Assembly: GCA_964419055.1 (NCBI GenBank)
Contig: CAYQNU010000010.1
Coordinates: forward strand, 94,826-158,825
Direction of reading: 5' to 3'
DNA: 64,000 nt
Origin: CAYQNU01 sp964419055
GTDB taxonomy: Bacteria > Bacteroidota > Bacteroidia > Flavobacteriales_D > Parvicellaceae
This document shows positions 1 to 9,741 of the stretch, in pieces. How positions within the stretch are numbered: the stretch's first letter is position 1; each line of letters begins with the position of its first letter. The notes under the pieces are model-generated. The model was not told the DNA's origin and ran no database searches. It saw only the letters and a program-made list of their open reading frames with translations. Made by a program: the position numbers and the translations under genes.

Positions 1-864
1 TCTATCAAACACGGTTATTTTAATGGCTTGATACTTCTCTGCATCTATAATTTCCCAGTAATCGTTAATTCCGTCCTCGTTTGGAGTGAAAGTATTGGTT
101 ACTATAATAGGCTTTTCAATGATAACAGACACGTTATCTGAATAAACACAACCATTAGAAGCTGTGTAGGAATAGGTGTATGTTGAAGAAACCTCAGGAG
201 TAGCAATAGTATTTGCATTTGTTGTACTAGATAGACTAGAATTAGGACTCCAAACGCTTCCCGAAGGACCGGTGCCAACCAATTCGGCCGACTGCCCTTC
301 GCTAATCACTTGATTTTCACCAGCGTTTACAAACACATCAACTCCTTCACCAGACACCATAATGGTAAAACTGCATTCTGCCGCATTTGCTGTACCTTCA
401 GCGCCATCAACTTGAATAAAATAGGTAGTGTTGGGTAATAAATTAGTTGCCAATAATGTAAAATCATTTACACTGCCTGGTTCGCAATTACCAACAGCAC
501 TGTATGTTGACTCATTACAAGGGGTACCAGCAGAAATAACTGTTGCCTGTAAACCGTTCCCTATTCCATTGGCAACAATACATTGCAAATTGCTAAACGA
601 AACAGTTACATCTCCACCAACTGCATTGGTCATAAAACTAAACCAAACTGTATTATTAATTTCATAACAAAAATTACCTGCACTCGTTGCTCCATCGCTA
701 CAACCATTACAAACGTCCACCGAAGCACCAAAATTATTAGCCAATTGACTTTGACTTCCGCAAATTACTTGCGCTGCCGAACAATCATTATTCACTTGTC
801 CAACAATAATTAAATCGCTGAAAACAAACTGAATAATTACGACAACAAACAGAAACCGAGGCAT
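1..864 (-). CDS. T9SS type B sorting domain protein, C-terminus cut by window edge
   Basis: The frame is open from the ATG at 864 down to base 1, so 288 codons are visible and the end is missing. The first ~22 residues (MPRFLFVVVIIQF...) form a signal peptide. Then comes a Cys-rich extracellular region (VCNGCSDGATSAGNFCYE; NLQCIVANG; TPCNESTY), a segment with PKD/Ig-like wording (GTGPSGSVWSPNSSL; YTYSYTASNGCVY), and from about residue 250 the motif NTFTPNEDGINDYWEI followed by AIKITVFDR. The FTPNxDGxND motif is the hallmark of the gliding-motility-associated (CHU_C) C-terminal domain that sends Bacteroidota proteins through the type IX secretion system to the cell surface. The ligand or function of the Cys-rich part is unknown. 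It is transcribed divergently from the next gene. Confidence 0.85.
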   Translation of the reverse strand, partial: MPRFLFVVVIIQFVFSDLIIVGQVNNDCSAAQVICGSQSQLANNFGASVDVCNGCSDGATSAGNFCYEINNTVWFSFMTNAVGGDVTVSFSNLQCIVANGIGNGLQATVISAGTPCNESTYSAVGNCEPGSVNDFTLLATNLLPNTTYFIQVDGAEGTANAAECSFTIMVSGEGVDVFVNAGENQVISEGQSAELVGTGPSGSVWSPNSSLSSTTNANTIATPEVSSTYTYSYTASNGCVYSDNVSVIIEKPIIVTNTFTPNEDGINDYWEIIDAEKYQAIKITVFDR

Positions 865-912
865 AAAATGTTCATTTATTAATAGATGTCGTAAAATTAT
901 TCAAATTATTCA

Positions 913-920
913 TACTTTTG
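913..920 (+). promoter_or_regulatory. candidate Bacteroidota -7 box TACTTTTG
   Basis: TACTTTTG matches the TAnnTTTG -7 element used by the primary sigma factor of Bacteroidota. It lies 51 nt before the ATG of the 1732-residue protein. No good TTG -33 box is visible 19-21 nt upstream, so support is partial. Confidence 0.45.
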
Positions 921-970
921 TCGAATATGGCATTAAAATTGCCAACCGAGAATTTTTAAAACTAGAAATC

Positions 971-3900
971 ATGAAAAAAAATTTACTCACCCTCATCCTT
1001 ATAGCGTTTTTATACCCCCTTGCTTCAAGCGCTCAATTTATTGATTACGAAAGAGATAATGGATGGAAATTAGGTTTTAACCTAGGTGGAACATGGCAAG
1101 AGTCTGAACAATTTGGATCTACCAATTTTAAAACAAAACCGTATGCAGGTTTTTCAGGAGGATTGACTTTTGGAAAATCAATTTTTGAACGACCAGGGAG
1201 TTTTCTAGCTTTTGATTTAAGATACCGCTTTTTGGCTGGTAAGAGTTATGGATGGTTAGGAGTTCCCTCATTTGACTCTACCATCACAGGAGTAGGTCTT
1301 GGATCGGACTCAATACCTTATGGTTTCCAAAACTATCGCTTTGGATATCGTGAAAATACTTTGGAGGGAGTATTGACACTACACAGTTTAAGAGAGAGAA
1401 CAGGAATATTATTATATGGTTTTGGTGGCGTTGGCATTACGCGATACAAAGTAAATTCAGATTATAAAGATGCCTTTGGTGCCTATAACAATTATTCTTC
1501 TATTGATACTACTCAGAATCATTTAGCTATTTCAACCGCATTAAGAAATCAAAGTGATTTAGATTTTGAAACGGAATTAACAGCCTCAAAAATAAAATTT
1601 ATGCCTTCATTAGGTATAGGCTTGGGATATCAATTTACACCAAGTTTTGCTATGGGTATTGAACACAAAATCACCTATGCTTTAAATGATAATGAAATTG
1701 ATGGCGGTATTTTAAATGGTAAAAATGACAAATACCATTATACAGCTTTAATTTTTAGATGGGGACTTTTAAGATCTAGACCAAGTTACACTGTAAACAA
1801 CAATAATGTTGACGATTATACTACAAATCCTACCCCCAATCCAATTGACAACACACCACCTCCAACTGGCAATAAACCATTGGTAAATATATACAATCCA
1901 TCAACAAACAATAGTGTTGTACACAATGCGAATTTTGTTATCAAAGCAAAAGTTTATTATGTCGCAAATAGCTCAAATATAGTTTTTAAACATAATGGAA
2001 GTCAATCATTTGGTTTTACTTATGACCCCAATACTAACGAATTTTCAGCTAATGTGGTTTTAATGCCGGGTTCAAATAACTTTGAAATAATTGGCTCAAA
2101 CAACTACGGTAGTGACCAAGATTCCAAGGTGATTATTTTTGAATCGATGGATTTTACTCCAGCTGGCTCACCTCCTGTTGTAAAATTTACTAATCCGCCT
2201 TATACACCATTTAACTACTCGGGAACAAACCCAAATTTTGCAGCAACAGCTCAAATATTTAATGTTCCCAATGCCAATAACGTAATTTTTAAAATTAACG
2301 GAGCAAATTTTTATGGATTTACTTATAATCCTTCAAATAATAGTTTCTCATCTACGGTACCGTTGGTTCAAGGTACTAATAAATTAGAAATAATTGCCTC
2401 TAACAATTTTGGTCAAGCTACAGATGTTGCTGTCTTAAACTACACACAACAAACTACAATAGCTCCACCTGTCGTGACGATTTTAACTCCTTCTATTTCT
2501 CCGTATAACACTGCAAATCCTGTCGAAGTAATTAATGGAACCGTTATGAATGTAGCTTCAGCAAACAACATTAATGTCAACATTAACGGAAGTAGTATTT
2601 CTAACTTTAATTATGATTTCAACACAAAAAAGATTTCTTTTAGTGCTAACCTTATTGTAGGAGCAAACGTTGTAACAATAACAGGTTCCAATGCTGCTGG
2701 CGTAGACAGTAAAACGACTACTTTAATTTTTAAACCAAGTGAAGTAGTTACCCTTCCTATTGTTGACTTCACCTTTCCATTAACTTCTCCTTTTAGTTCA
2801 CCAAACATGAACATTACCATAAAAGGGACTGTTTTAAATGTGAATTCTAAAAACGATATCACAGTTACGGGGAATGGGTTATTGATTAATAATTTTAGTT
2901 ACAACAACGTTACTAAAGAAGTAGTCTTTAATGTTAATTTAATTGCTGGAAGTAATATTTTCAAAATTAAAGGAACAAACTCTGCTGGTAGTGATGAGGA
3001 CGAAACTGTTATTGTACATAAAGGAACTGTAATGCTTCCTCCTGTTGTAACCGTTACTAACCCACTTTTAAATCCTTTCCCAACAAATTCACCTGTTCAT
3101 ACTATTGTTGCTAAAATTGTGAACATTGATGGTCAAAATAATGTTGGATTCATATTTAATGGTGTCAACTCAACTGCTTTCACTTATAATTCTTCAACAA
3201 AAGAATTTACAGCTACTGTTAATTTGATTGAAGGAAACAATACATTCCAAATTTCAGGAACAAATACAATAGGTACAGACAGTAAAACGGGTATTATTAA
3301 ATATACAAAAACAACAGAGATTCAACCTCCAGTTGTAATTATTACAAATCCTTCAACAAATCCTTTTGAAACCTTTAATGCTGCAGAAAACATTAATGCT
3401 ACCGTTCACAATGTAGCAAGTTCTGCTAACATTGCTGTTCAAGTTAATGGTGTTGGAGTAACTAACTTTATATTTGATAATACTACTAAAAAATTATCAT
3501 TTAGTTCTAACCTAAATTTAGGGGCTAATGTGATCCAAATAAGTGGTACTAACTCTGCAGGTGTAGATACCAAAATGACTACTATAATTAGAAAGCCTAT
3601 TCTAGAAACACCGCTTCCTATTGTTCAATTTACAGTACCTAACGCAAATCCACATACAGTTACTACGAATACATTGACATTAAAAGGGACCGTTCTTAAT
3701 GTAGCTAGTCAAAGTAACATTACTGTTAATGGAAACGGTGTAGGTATAAATAACTTCACTTATAACCCATCTACCAAAGAGGTGGTTTTTACCGCTAACC
3801 TAATAAATGGCTCAAACTTATTTACCATAATTGGGACAAACACTTCAGGTTCTGCACAAGCTCAAACGGTAGTAATCTATAATTATATTGAACCTGTTCA

Positions 3901-6169
3901 ACCGCCTGTGGTAAACATTACAAAGCCTGGAGCAAATCCATTCATAACATCAAATGAAACTGAAAACATTGTAGCCGATGTGTTCCATGTAAACAATTCC
4001 TCGGGTGTAACTGCCTCTTTCAACGGGAATCCAATTACCAATTTTGCTTTTGATCCAGCTACACACAAATTTTCCTACACAGCTACTTTAGTACCTGGAA
4101 GTAATTCACTTACCATAACCGGTACCAATAGTGCGGGAGTTGCTTCAAAAACGCAAACATTGGTTTATAACCCTGTTATTCCTTGTATTGAACCAACTAT
4201 TACTTTAACGCAGCCTCAAGGTACTGCACAAAACGGTCAAGTAGGTTCAGTTTCGCTTTCAACAAATAACAACAAAGGCGCAATTATGGGAACCATAACA
4301 AATGCTAAAAGTTTAGTATTTAAAATAAATGGTCAACCTAGTAATGGATACAATTACAATCCTAAAACAGGTGCCTTTGAGAGCTTTTTAAATTTAATTT
4401 CGGGAGCTAATACTTATCAGATTATTGCTACAAATGAATGCGGATCAACAACGATTAATACAACTTTCATTTTTACTCCAGTAGTGATTTGTAATGAACC
4501 CGTCATTACATTTATTACTCCTGGCACAACCCCGATAAGTTTGACTGGACCTGCTACTACAACATTTAGTGCAAATGTGTTGAATCTACAAAATGCCGAT
4601 CAAGTAAGTGTTCGATTAAACAACAATTATATCTCAGCTAATTTTGATGTAAATACGGGCATTGTTACCGGAAATGTTACTTTAGTACCTGGTGCTAATA
4701 CCATTAAAGTTACGGCAAAAAATGAATGTGGAACTATAGAAAAAGAGACGGTAATTAACTACACACAACCGGTATCCTTGCCTGTTGTGACTATTACTAA
4801 TCCGACTGCATTTCCTCATTCAACGACCAATAATGCGGTGCAAGTTACTGCCAAAATAACCAATGTAATACAAACTGGAATTTCAGTTACTCTTGATGGA
4901 CAAGTAATCAATACTTGGCAATTCAACCCAACAAATCAAGAAGTTAAAATTTCACTCAATTTAACTGTTGGAAGCCACAATTTAACCATTAAAGGTTCCA
5001 ATGTAAGTGGGCAAGACACCAAAACTGCCGAAATTATTGTTACGGCATTGACTCCTACGGTAGAATTTTTAAATATTTCTACTACTACAAGTAATACAAA
5101 TCCTCACTTACCAAATGCTCCTCAATTTACAGTTTTGGGAAGAGTGTTAAATTATCAAGGTGCTGCAGTAACTTTTGAAAAAAATGGAACTGCTAGCAGT
5201 GATTTTGTGTATAATTCAACTACTGGTGAATTTTCAATTCCATTAAGCCAAGTAGTTCCAACTACAACAACTCCTGTTTCACAATTATTCTCAGTAAGAA
5301 TAAAAGCAGCCAACGGAAGTGTTCAGGATGCAAAAATTGGATATGTTAAGTTTCCAGAGGTAACGCCTACTGAACCTAATACCACTGGTACTGGAAACGT
5401 AAACAACACATTGTGTATGCCTACTTTATTAGTTACTTTTAATTATTTACACAGTTCTGTCCAAGTAAAAAGTAATAAACCATTGATTAATGTGGTATTG
5501 AAGTTCTCAGATAATACTACTCAAAAGTTTGATAATCTAACCAGCCCATTAGGTAATTTCTCAGGTACTGGTGCTAATCTAAACAAATGTTTGATTGGTG
5601 TTTATGTAAAATCAGGATGTAATTCAAGTCCAGACGGACCAGATTATGGAGAATGGAAACCCAATACTGCTTATAATGGAAGTTGTGAAATGCAAAACAG
5701 CGCTCCGGTCCCAACAAACCCAACTGAAAACAACGGGCAAAAAATTCAGGATGATGAATACAACCACAACATTCAAAAAGGTGATATGTATTTTGGAGCT
5801 AGAAACTACACAACTGCAAAAACATTTTATATAAAAGCTTCAGCGATAAAACCCAATGAAAATTATCCGAAAAACAAAATTGCAGAATGTGATAAATTAT
5901 TGGCTCCAGATCCAGTAAAACCAACTCCTACTAATCCGGTAGTAAAACCAAATCCTACTAAACCTACAACTCCTACTAAACCTACAACTCCTACTAAACC
6001 TACAACTCCTGTAAAAACAAACCCTACAACACCAGTAAACAACACTGGCGGTGGTAAAACTACAGAAGAAAAGAAAACGGATACAACAACTCCCGTGAAA
6101 ACAACTACTGTAACTCCTACCGTAACACCTACGGTAACGCCAACAGTAAAAACTAAAGGAGGTGGATAG
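971..6169 (+). CDS. giant cell-envelope protein: N-terminal barrel-like domain, 12 Ig-like repeats, TPR, Pro/Thr tail
   Basis: 1732 residues. Residues 1-21 are a signal peptide ending SSAQ. Residues ~25-270 are rich in alternating aromatic/Gly strands (GWKLGFNLGGTW; FGYRENTLEG; GIGLGYQF), like an 8-10 stranded outer-membrane barrel. From ~303 to ~1460 there are twelve tandem ~90-100-residue repeats. Each opens with PPVV or LPIV, has a central NGxxxxxFxY segment and ends GxNxxxIxGxNxxG, an Ig-like beta-sandwich pattern. After a Cys-containing domain, residues ~1592-1640 carry one TPR-like helical pair (GDMYFGARNYTTAKTFYIKA), then a Pro/Thr/Lys-rich tail with short exact repeats ending KGGG. 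There is no T9SS sorting domain, so I infer it is anchored by its barrel, with repeats and TPR on one side of the outer membrane. Exact function unknown; an envelope-spanning or adhesive scaffold is plausible. It is monocistronic with a strong terminator. Confidence 0.8.
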   Translation: MKKNLLTLILIAFLYPLASSAQFIDYERDNGWKLGFNLGGTWQESEQFGSTNFKTKPYAGFSGGLTFGKSIFERPGSFLAFDLRYRFLAGKSYGWLGVPSFDSTITGVGLGSDSIPYGFQNYRFGYRENTLEGVLTLHSLRERTGILLYGFGGVGITRYKVNSDYKDAFGAYNNYSSIDTTQNHLAISTALRNQSDLDFETELTASKIKFMPSLGIGLGYQFTPSFAMGIEHKITYALNDNEIDGGILNGKNDKYHYTALIFRWGLLRSRPSYTVNNNNVDDYTTNPTPNPIDNTPPPTGNKPLVNIYNPSTNNSVVHNANFVIKAKVYYVANSSNIVFKHNGSQSFGFTYDPNTNEFSANVVLMPGSNNFEIIGSNNYGSDQDSKVIIFESMDFTPAGSPPVVKFTNPPYTPFNYSGTNPNFAATAQIFNVPNANNVIFKINGANFYGFTYNPSNNSFSSTVPLVQGTNKLEIIASNNFGQATDVAVLNYTQQTTIAPPVVTILTPSISPYNTANPVEVINGTVMNVASANNINVNINGSSISNFNYDFNTKKISFSANLIVGANVVTITGSNAAGVDSKTTTLIFKPSEVVTLPIVDFTFPLTSPFSSPNMNITIKGTVLNVNSKNDITVTGNGLLINNFSYNNVTKEVVFNVNLIAGSNIFKIKGTNSAGSDEDETVIVHKGTVMLPPVVTVTNPLLNPFPTNSPVHTIVAKIVNIDGQNNVGFIFNGVNSTAFTYNSSTKEFTATVNLIEGNNTFQISGTNTIGTDSKTGIIKYTKTTEIQPPVVIITNPSTNPFETFNAAENINATVHNVASSANIAVQVNGVGVTNFIFDNTTKKLSFSSNLNLGANVIQISGTNSAGVDTKMTTIIRKPILETPLPIVQFTVPNANPHTVTTNTLTLKGTVLNVASQSNITVNGNGVGINNFTYNPSTKEVVFTANLINGSNLFTIIGTNTSGSAQAQTVVIYNYIEPVQPPVVNITKPGANPFITSNETENIVADVFHVNNSSGVTASFNGNPITNFAFDPATHKFSYTATLVPGSNSLTITGTNSAGVASKTQTLVYNPVIPCIEPTITLTQPQGTAQNGQVGSVSLSTNNNKGAIMGTITNAKSLVFKINGQPSNGYNYNPKTGAFESFLNLISGANTYQIIATNECGSTTINTTFIFTPVVICNEPVITFITPGTTPISLTGPATTTFSANVLNLQNADQVSVRLNNNYISANFDVNTGIVTGNVTLVPGANTIKVTAKNECGTIEKETVINYTQPVSLPVVTITNPTAFPHSTTNNAVQVTAKITNVIQTGISVTLDGQVINTWQFNPTNQEVKISLNLTVGSHNLTIKGSNVSGQDTKTAEIIVTALTPTVEFLNISTTTSNTNPHLPNAPQFTVLGRVLNYQGAAVTFEKNGTASSDFVYNSTTGEFSIPLSQVVPTTTTPVSQLFSVRIKAANGSVQDAKIGYVKFPEVTPTEPNTTGTGNVNNTLCMPTLLVTFNYLHSSVQVKSNKPLINVVLKFSDNTTQKFDNLTSPLGNFSGTGANLNKCLIGVYVKSGCNSSPDGPDYGEWKPNTAYNGSCEMQNSAPVPTNPTENNGQKIQDDEYNHNIQKGDMYFGARNYTTAKTFYIKASAIKPNENYPKNKIAECDKLLAPDPVKPTPTNPVVKPNPTKPTTPTKPTTPTKPTTPVKTNPTTPVNNTGGGKTTEEKKTDTTTPVKTTTVTPTVTPTVTPTVKTKGGG

Positions 6170-6194
6170 TTTTGATTGTCAATAAATACATACA

Positions 6195-6232
6195 AAATCC
6201 CAACTTTGAATCTTTAAAGTTGGGATTTTTTT
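6195..6232 (+). terminator. intrinsic terminator of the 1732-residue protein gene
   Basis: A perfect 13-bp stem (6195-6207 with 6216-6228, AAATCCCAACTTT) with an 8-nt loop runs straight into a T tract. Confidence 0.9.
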
Positions 6233-6390
6233 ATATACTAAATTCCTTTAATTAAAATTATAAAATTGATTTTCATAATTCATAGCACGTCTACAAAATC
6301 AAAAAATGATAGGCAATTCTAATTTCTAATCGACAAATTCAACTGCTTCAAATTATTTAGCTATAATTGCATTCTAAATTAAACACCGTT

Positions 6391-6861
6391 ATGCAATCCA
6401 CCATTGAATTATTAAGAGCTACTCGAAAAAATGTTTTAAATTCCTTAGAAGGTTTAACTCTGGAACAAATCAATACAGTACCTAAAGGATTCAACAATTC
6501 TATTGGTTGGAATTTTGTTCACAGTTTAGTTACACAACAAATCTTGTGTTACAAGTTATCCAATCTTCCCGTTTTGTTTGGTGATGAGTTAGTTGAACAT
6601 TTCAAAAAAGGAAGTAAAGGGAACGCGCCTTTGACTGAGGATGCATTAAGTCACTTTAAAGCAATTTCACTTCCCTTAGTTGATCAATTAGAAATGGATT
6701 TTCATGGTGGTCAATTCAAAGAATTTACAGAATACACAACCAGTTATAACTTCACCCTTAGAAATGTTTCAGATGCCATTACTATGAACAATGCCCACGA
6801 AGGTCTACATTTAGGGTATATAATGGCTTTGAAAAAAGTTGTTTTAGCTCAAAACGCCTAA
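6391..6861 (+). CDS. DinB-like (YfiT/DinB superfamily) metal-binding protein
   Basis: 156 residues from the ATG at 6391; the frame is open eight codons further up to a TTG, but the ATG is the better start. The sequence shows the four-helix DinB pattern: an N-terminal helix with RATRKNVLNSLEGLT, then IGWNFVHSL containing the first metal-ligand His, and a C-terminal NNAHEGLHLGYIMALKK carrying the paired His residues of the family's metal site. Members are putative metal-dependent thiol transferases or stress-induced enzymes; the substrate here cannot be told. The last 18 nt overlap the 3' end of aroA, which is convergent. Confidence 0.8.
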   Translation: MQSTIELLRATRKNVLNSLEGLTLEQINTVPKGFNNSIGWNFVHSLVTQQILCYKLSNLPVLFGDELVEHFKKGSKGNAPLTEDALSHFKAISLPLVDQLEMDFHGGQFKEFTEYTTSYNFTLRNVSDAITMNNAHEGLHLGYIMALKKVVLAQNA

Positions 6862-8097
6862 ATCTTCATAAAACTTGGGGTAACTTTTATTGATTGCTTC
6901 GGCATCTTCAATAGTTATTGATGAAGAAGCCACTAAACCCATTACACTGGCCATCATTGCTATGCGGTGATCATTGTGAGAACTAACGGTAGCCCCATTA
7001 ATTTTTCCACCGAAAATGTGCATTTCATTATTTTCAAGAATCACCTCTATTCCCAATTGATTCAAAACTGTTTTTATGGTATTCGCTCTGTCACTTTCTT
7101 TGTGTTTGAGACGATTGACACCTACAATAATGGATTTGCCTCGACATTGAGCGGCTAAAGCAGCCAATGGAGGAAATAAATCTGGACAATCGGAAGCATC
7201 AAAATGAAAAGCTTGCAAATTCCCTTTGGCACATGTTATTAATTGGTCATTTTTGGAAAGCTGTGCGCCACATTGTTCTAACACCGATAAAATAGCACAA
7301 TCTGATTGTGAAGAACGAACATTCAAACCTAATACATCAACTTTTCCGGCTATAGCTCCGGCCACTAATAAAAAAGCAGCACCACTCCAATCACCCTCTG
7401 ACATAATTGTTGAACTATTGGATACCCTATTCTTTTGAAAAGTAAACTGTCTATACGCTTCATTATGAATCACTACCCCAAATTGTTCCACAACTTCAAT
7501 CGTGATATCAATGTAGGGTTTACTAACTAAATTGGTTACATTTACTGTTGGATAGTTTTTTTCTTTACTAACTGAAATGGCCATCAAAAGTCCCGTTAAT
7601 AATTGAGATGAATCGCTGGCATCCAGTTCAATTAGTTGTTTATTGATGGTAGCTTTGGAGTGAATCGTTATAGGTAAAAAACCATTGGAAGAGGTGACAT
7701 CACAACCTATTTGAGTCAATAACTCTACTACTCTACTCATTGGTCTTTTGAGCAAAGAACCTTCTCCCATTATGGTGATAGGTTGGTCAGCAATAAGCGC
7801 TAGTAAAGGTGAAAACATTCGGGTGCACAAACCCGATTCTCCCATATTTACGGTCAAATTTTTTGTAACCTTTATCTTTCCACTTATTATCAAATGATTG
7901 CCGTTAATGACCACTTGTTTTCCTAAATTTCGAGCCACTCCAATTGCCGCATCCACATCATTACTGGATTCATATCCAAGAATTTTAACAGTTTCATCAG
8001 AAAAACTTGCCATAGCAATTGCCCGTTGCAAATAACTTTTGCTCGGAGGAGCTAGGATGTTTTTGGATAATTGGTGCGGAGTAACTTTAATTTTCAT
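6844..8097 (-). CDS. aroA: 3-phosphoshikimate 1-carboxyvinyltransferase (EPSP synthase)
   Basis: 417 residues, full length for the family. It joins shikimate-3-phosphate and phosphoenolpyruvate in the sixth step of the shikimate pathway, in the cytoplasm. Motifs in order: PPSKSYLQR (16-25, substrate-binding Lys20), GESGLCTRM (86-94), DASDSSQ (159-165), GDWSGAA (235-241), DCPDLFPPLAA (303-313, with the catalytic Asp), HKESDR (332-337) and NDHRIAM (375-381). The first motif differs from the enterobacterial SKSxSNR form, as in divergent Bacteroidota and archaeal-like enzymes. It stands alone with no other aro genes nearby, and is convergent with the DinB-like gene. Confidence 0.95.
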   Translation of the reverse strand: MKIKVTPHQLSKNILAPPSKSYLQRAIAMASFSDETVKILGYESSNDVDAAIGVARNLGKQVVINGNHLIISGKIKVTKNLTVNMGESGLCTRMFSPLLALIADQPITIMGEGSLLKRPMSRVVELLTQIGCDVTSSNGFLPITIHSKATINKQLIELDASDSSQLLTGLLMAISVSKEKNYPTVNVTNLVSKPYIDITIEVVEQFGVVIHNEAYRQFTFQKNRVSNSSTIMSEGDWSGAAFLLVAGAIAGKVDVLGLNVRSSQSDCAILSVLEQCGAQLSKNDQLITCAKGNLQAFHFDASDCPDLFPPLAALAAQCRGKSIIVGVNRLKHKESDRANTIKTVLNQLGIEVILENNEMHIFGGKINGATVSSHNDHRIAMMASVMGLVASSSITIEDAEAINKSYPKFYEDLGVLS

Positions 8098-8193
8098 TTG
8101 GCAATTTGAAGCTTTACAAAAGTAATATATAAAGATTAATTGCAGACATTCAATTTTTTTATAATTTAGCCAAACATTTTTAAATCAATAAGT

Positions 8194-8754
8194 ATGTTAT
8201 ACGTTGCCATTGGAGTTCCCGTTTTTCTAATTCTTTTATACATCATCCTATATAATGGATTGGTGAGCAAAAAAAATCAAGTAGAAAATGCATTTGCATC
8301 GATTGATGTTTACTTAAAAAAGAGAGGAGATTTGATACCTCAACTAGTTGAAACTGTGAAAGGATATATGCAGCACGAAAAAAGCATTTTAGAAAATATT
8401 GCTGCGTTGCGTTCTCAAGCTCAATCTTCTGCATTAGGTTCGGATGAAAAAGTAAATTTGGAAAATCAAATTACGGATAATATGGGCAAAATTATGCTTT
8501 CCGTTGAAAGTTATCCCGATTTAAAAGCTTCCAACAACTTTAATATGTTGCAACGTTCCATCAACGAAATTGAAGCTCAATTAGCTGCTTCTCGTAGAGC
8601 ATTTAATGCTTCAGTTAATGATTATAATAACGGTATTGAATCTTTCCCTGCTAACATTGTAGCAGGCATGATGAAATATACTCGAAAAAATATGTTTTCA
8701 ATACCAACTGAAAGCAGAGCTGCAATGGAGCAAGCACCAACAATTACTATTTAA
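8194..8754 (+). CDS. lemA: LemA family protein
   Basis: 186 residues. One N-terminal membrane helix (residues 3-24, VAIGVPVFLILLYIILYNGL) is followed by the LemA helical domain: NQVENAFASIDVYLKKRGDLIPQL, then helices with LENQITDNMGKIM and LQRSINEIEAQLAASRRAFNASVNDYNN. The family forms membrane-anchored coiled helical bundles with the N-terminus outside; the role is unclear. The next gene, 21 nt downstream, encodes a DUF3137 protein. This pair is conserved in many Bacteroidota and suggests a joint membrane function. Confidence 0.93.
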   Translation: MLYVAIGVPVFLILLYIILYNGLVSKKNQVENAFASIDVYLKKRGDLIPQLVETVKGYMQHEKSILENIAALRSQAQSSALGSDEKVNLENQITDNMGKIMLSVESYPDLKASNNFNMLQRSINEIEAQLAASRRAFNASVNDYNNGIESFPANIVAGMMKYTRKNMFSIPTESRAAMEQAPTITI

Positions 8755-8775
8755 ACTATCGTAAATACCCCTTAA

Positions 8776-9732
8776 ATGAAAAGTGTTGAAGAATTTAAAT
8801 CATTTTACGATTCTGTATTAACCGCTGAATTAGAACCTATTGAGGAGCAACGAAAGCTTTACGTTGCTAAAACTTGGCACATAACCTTTATTTGGATTGG
8901 TGGACTTATAGCTGCAGCAGGGTTAGGATTATTATTAATATATCTTTCAGCACTGCCAATTATCGGAATGATTGTAATGTTGGTTATTCACTACAAAAAA
9001 AGAAGTGTTATTGGCAAATTTATCCTTACCAACTTCAAAAAAAATGTAATTGAAAAAACCTTACACAACATTAATGATTCTTTGAATTTTTATCCTGAAA
9101 AATATATGTCCCAAAGCACATTTGCTGAATCAAAAATCTTCACAAATTCAGGATCACGCTACAAGGGAGATGATTATGTAACAGGAACAGTGGGGCAAAC
9201 AGAAATCTCTTTTTCTGAAATTCATGCAGAGGATTACACCAAAGATAAAGATGGAAGAAAACAATATTACACGATTTTTAAAGGGGTATTATTTGTGGCT
9301 GATTTTCACAAAAATTTTGTTGGCGAAACCTTTGTATTAACCGATACTGCTGAAAAAATGTTGGGTGGTTTGGGTAAAATGTTTCAAAAAATGAATATTT
9401 CTAGACCTGAATTAGTCAAACTAGAAAACGTAACTTTTGAGAAACAATTTGTAGTGTACGGAACTGACCAAGTAGAAGCTCGCTACATTATCACTCCTGT
9501 ATTAATGGAAACGATGCTTCAACTAAATGAGCATTATAAAAACGTTCAATTCTCATTCATTAATTCTAAGATTTTCATTACCATTCCACAAAAGAAAAAC
9601 ATGTTTGAGCCCAATTATTATAGTACTTTGCTCAACTTTGATTATCTAAAAGAATATTACGAATTATTGTATTACTGCATCAGTTTAGTAGAAATACTTG
9701 AGCTCAACAATAGAATTTGGACTAAGGAATAA
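8776..9732 (+). CDS. DUF3137 domain membrane protein
   Basis: 318 residues. A short cytoplasmic N-terminus precedes two closely spaced membrane helices at about residues 37-74 (ITFIWIGGLIAAAGLGLLLI and LPIIGMIVMLVIHY). The soluble part includes TGTVGQTEISFSEIHAED and YYTIFKGVLFVADF, the conserved core of DUF3137 where a small regulatory-looking beta domain lies. The family has no established biochemical role. It lies 21 nt after lemA on the same strand, so the two are probably one transcript. No catalytic motif is visible. Confidence 0.85.
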   Translation: MKSVEEFKSFYDSVLTAELEPIEEQRKLYVAKTWHITFIWIGGLIAAAGLGLLLIYLSALPIIGMIVMLVIHYKKRSVIGKFILTNFKKNVIEKTLHNINDSLNFYPEKYMSQSTFAESKIFTNSGSRYKGDDYVTGTVGQTEISFSEIHAEDYTKDKDGRKQYYTIFKGVLFVADFHKNFVGETFVLTDTAEKMLGGLGKMFQKMNISRPELVKLENVTFEKQFVVYGTDQVEARYIITPVLMETMLQLNEHYKNVQFSFINSKIFITIPQKKNMFEPNYYSTLLNFDYLKEYYELLYYCISLVEILELNNRIWTKE

Positions 9733-9741
9733 AAAAACGTT

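Noticed and set aside
2611..2862. Antisense ORF inside the giant Ig-repeat gene, and the many like it in other genes
   Set aside because: They are shadows of coding sequence in other frames with no start context or family motif.
9733..9741. Possible terminator between the DUF3137 gene and the alkD-like gene
   Set aside because: The convergent gap is 9 nt and no stable hairpin is formed.
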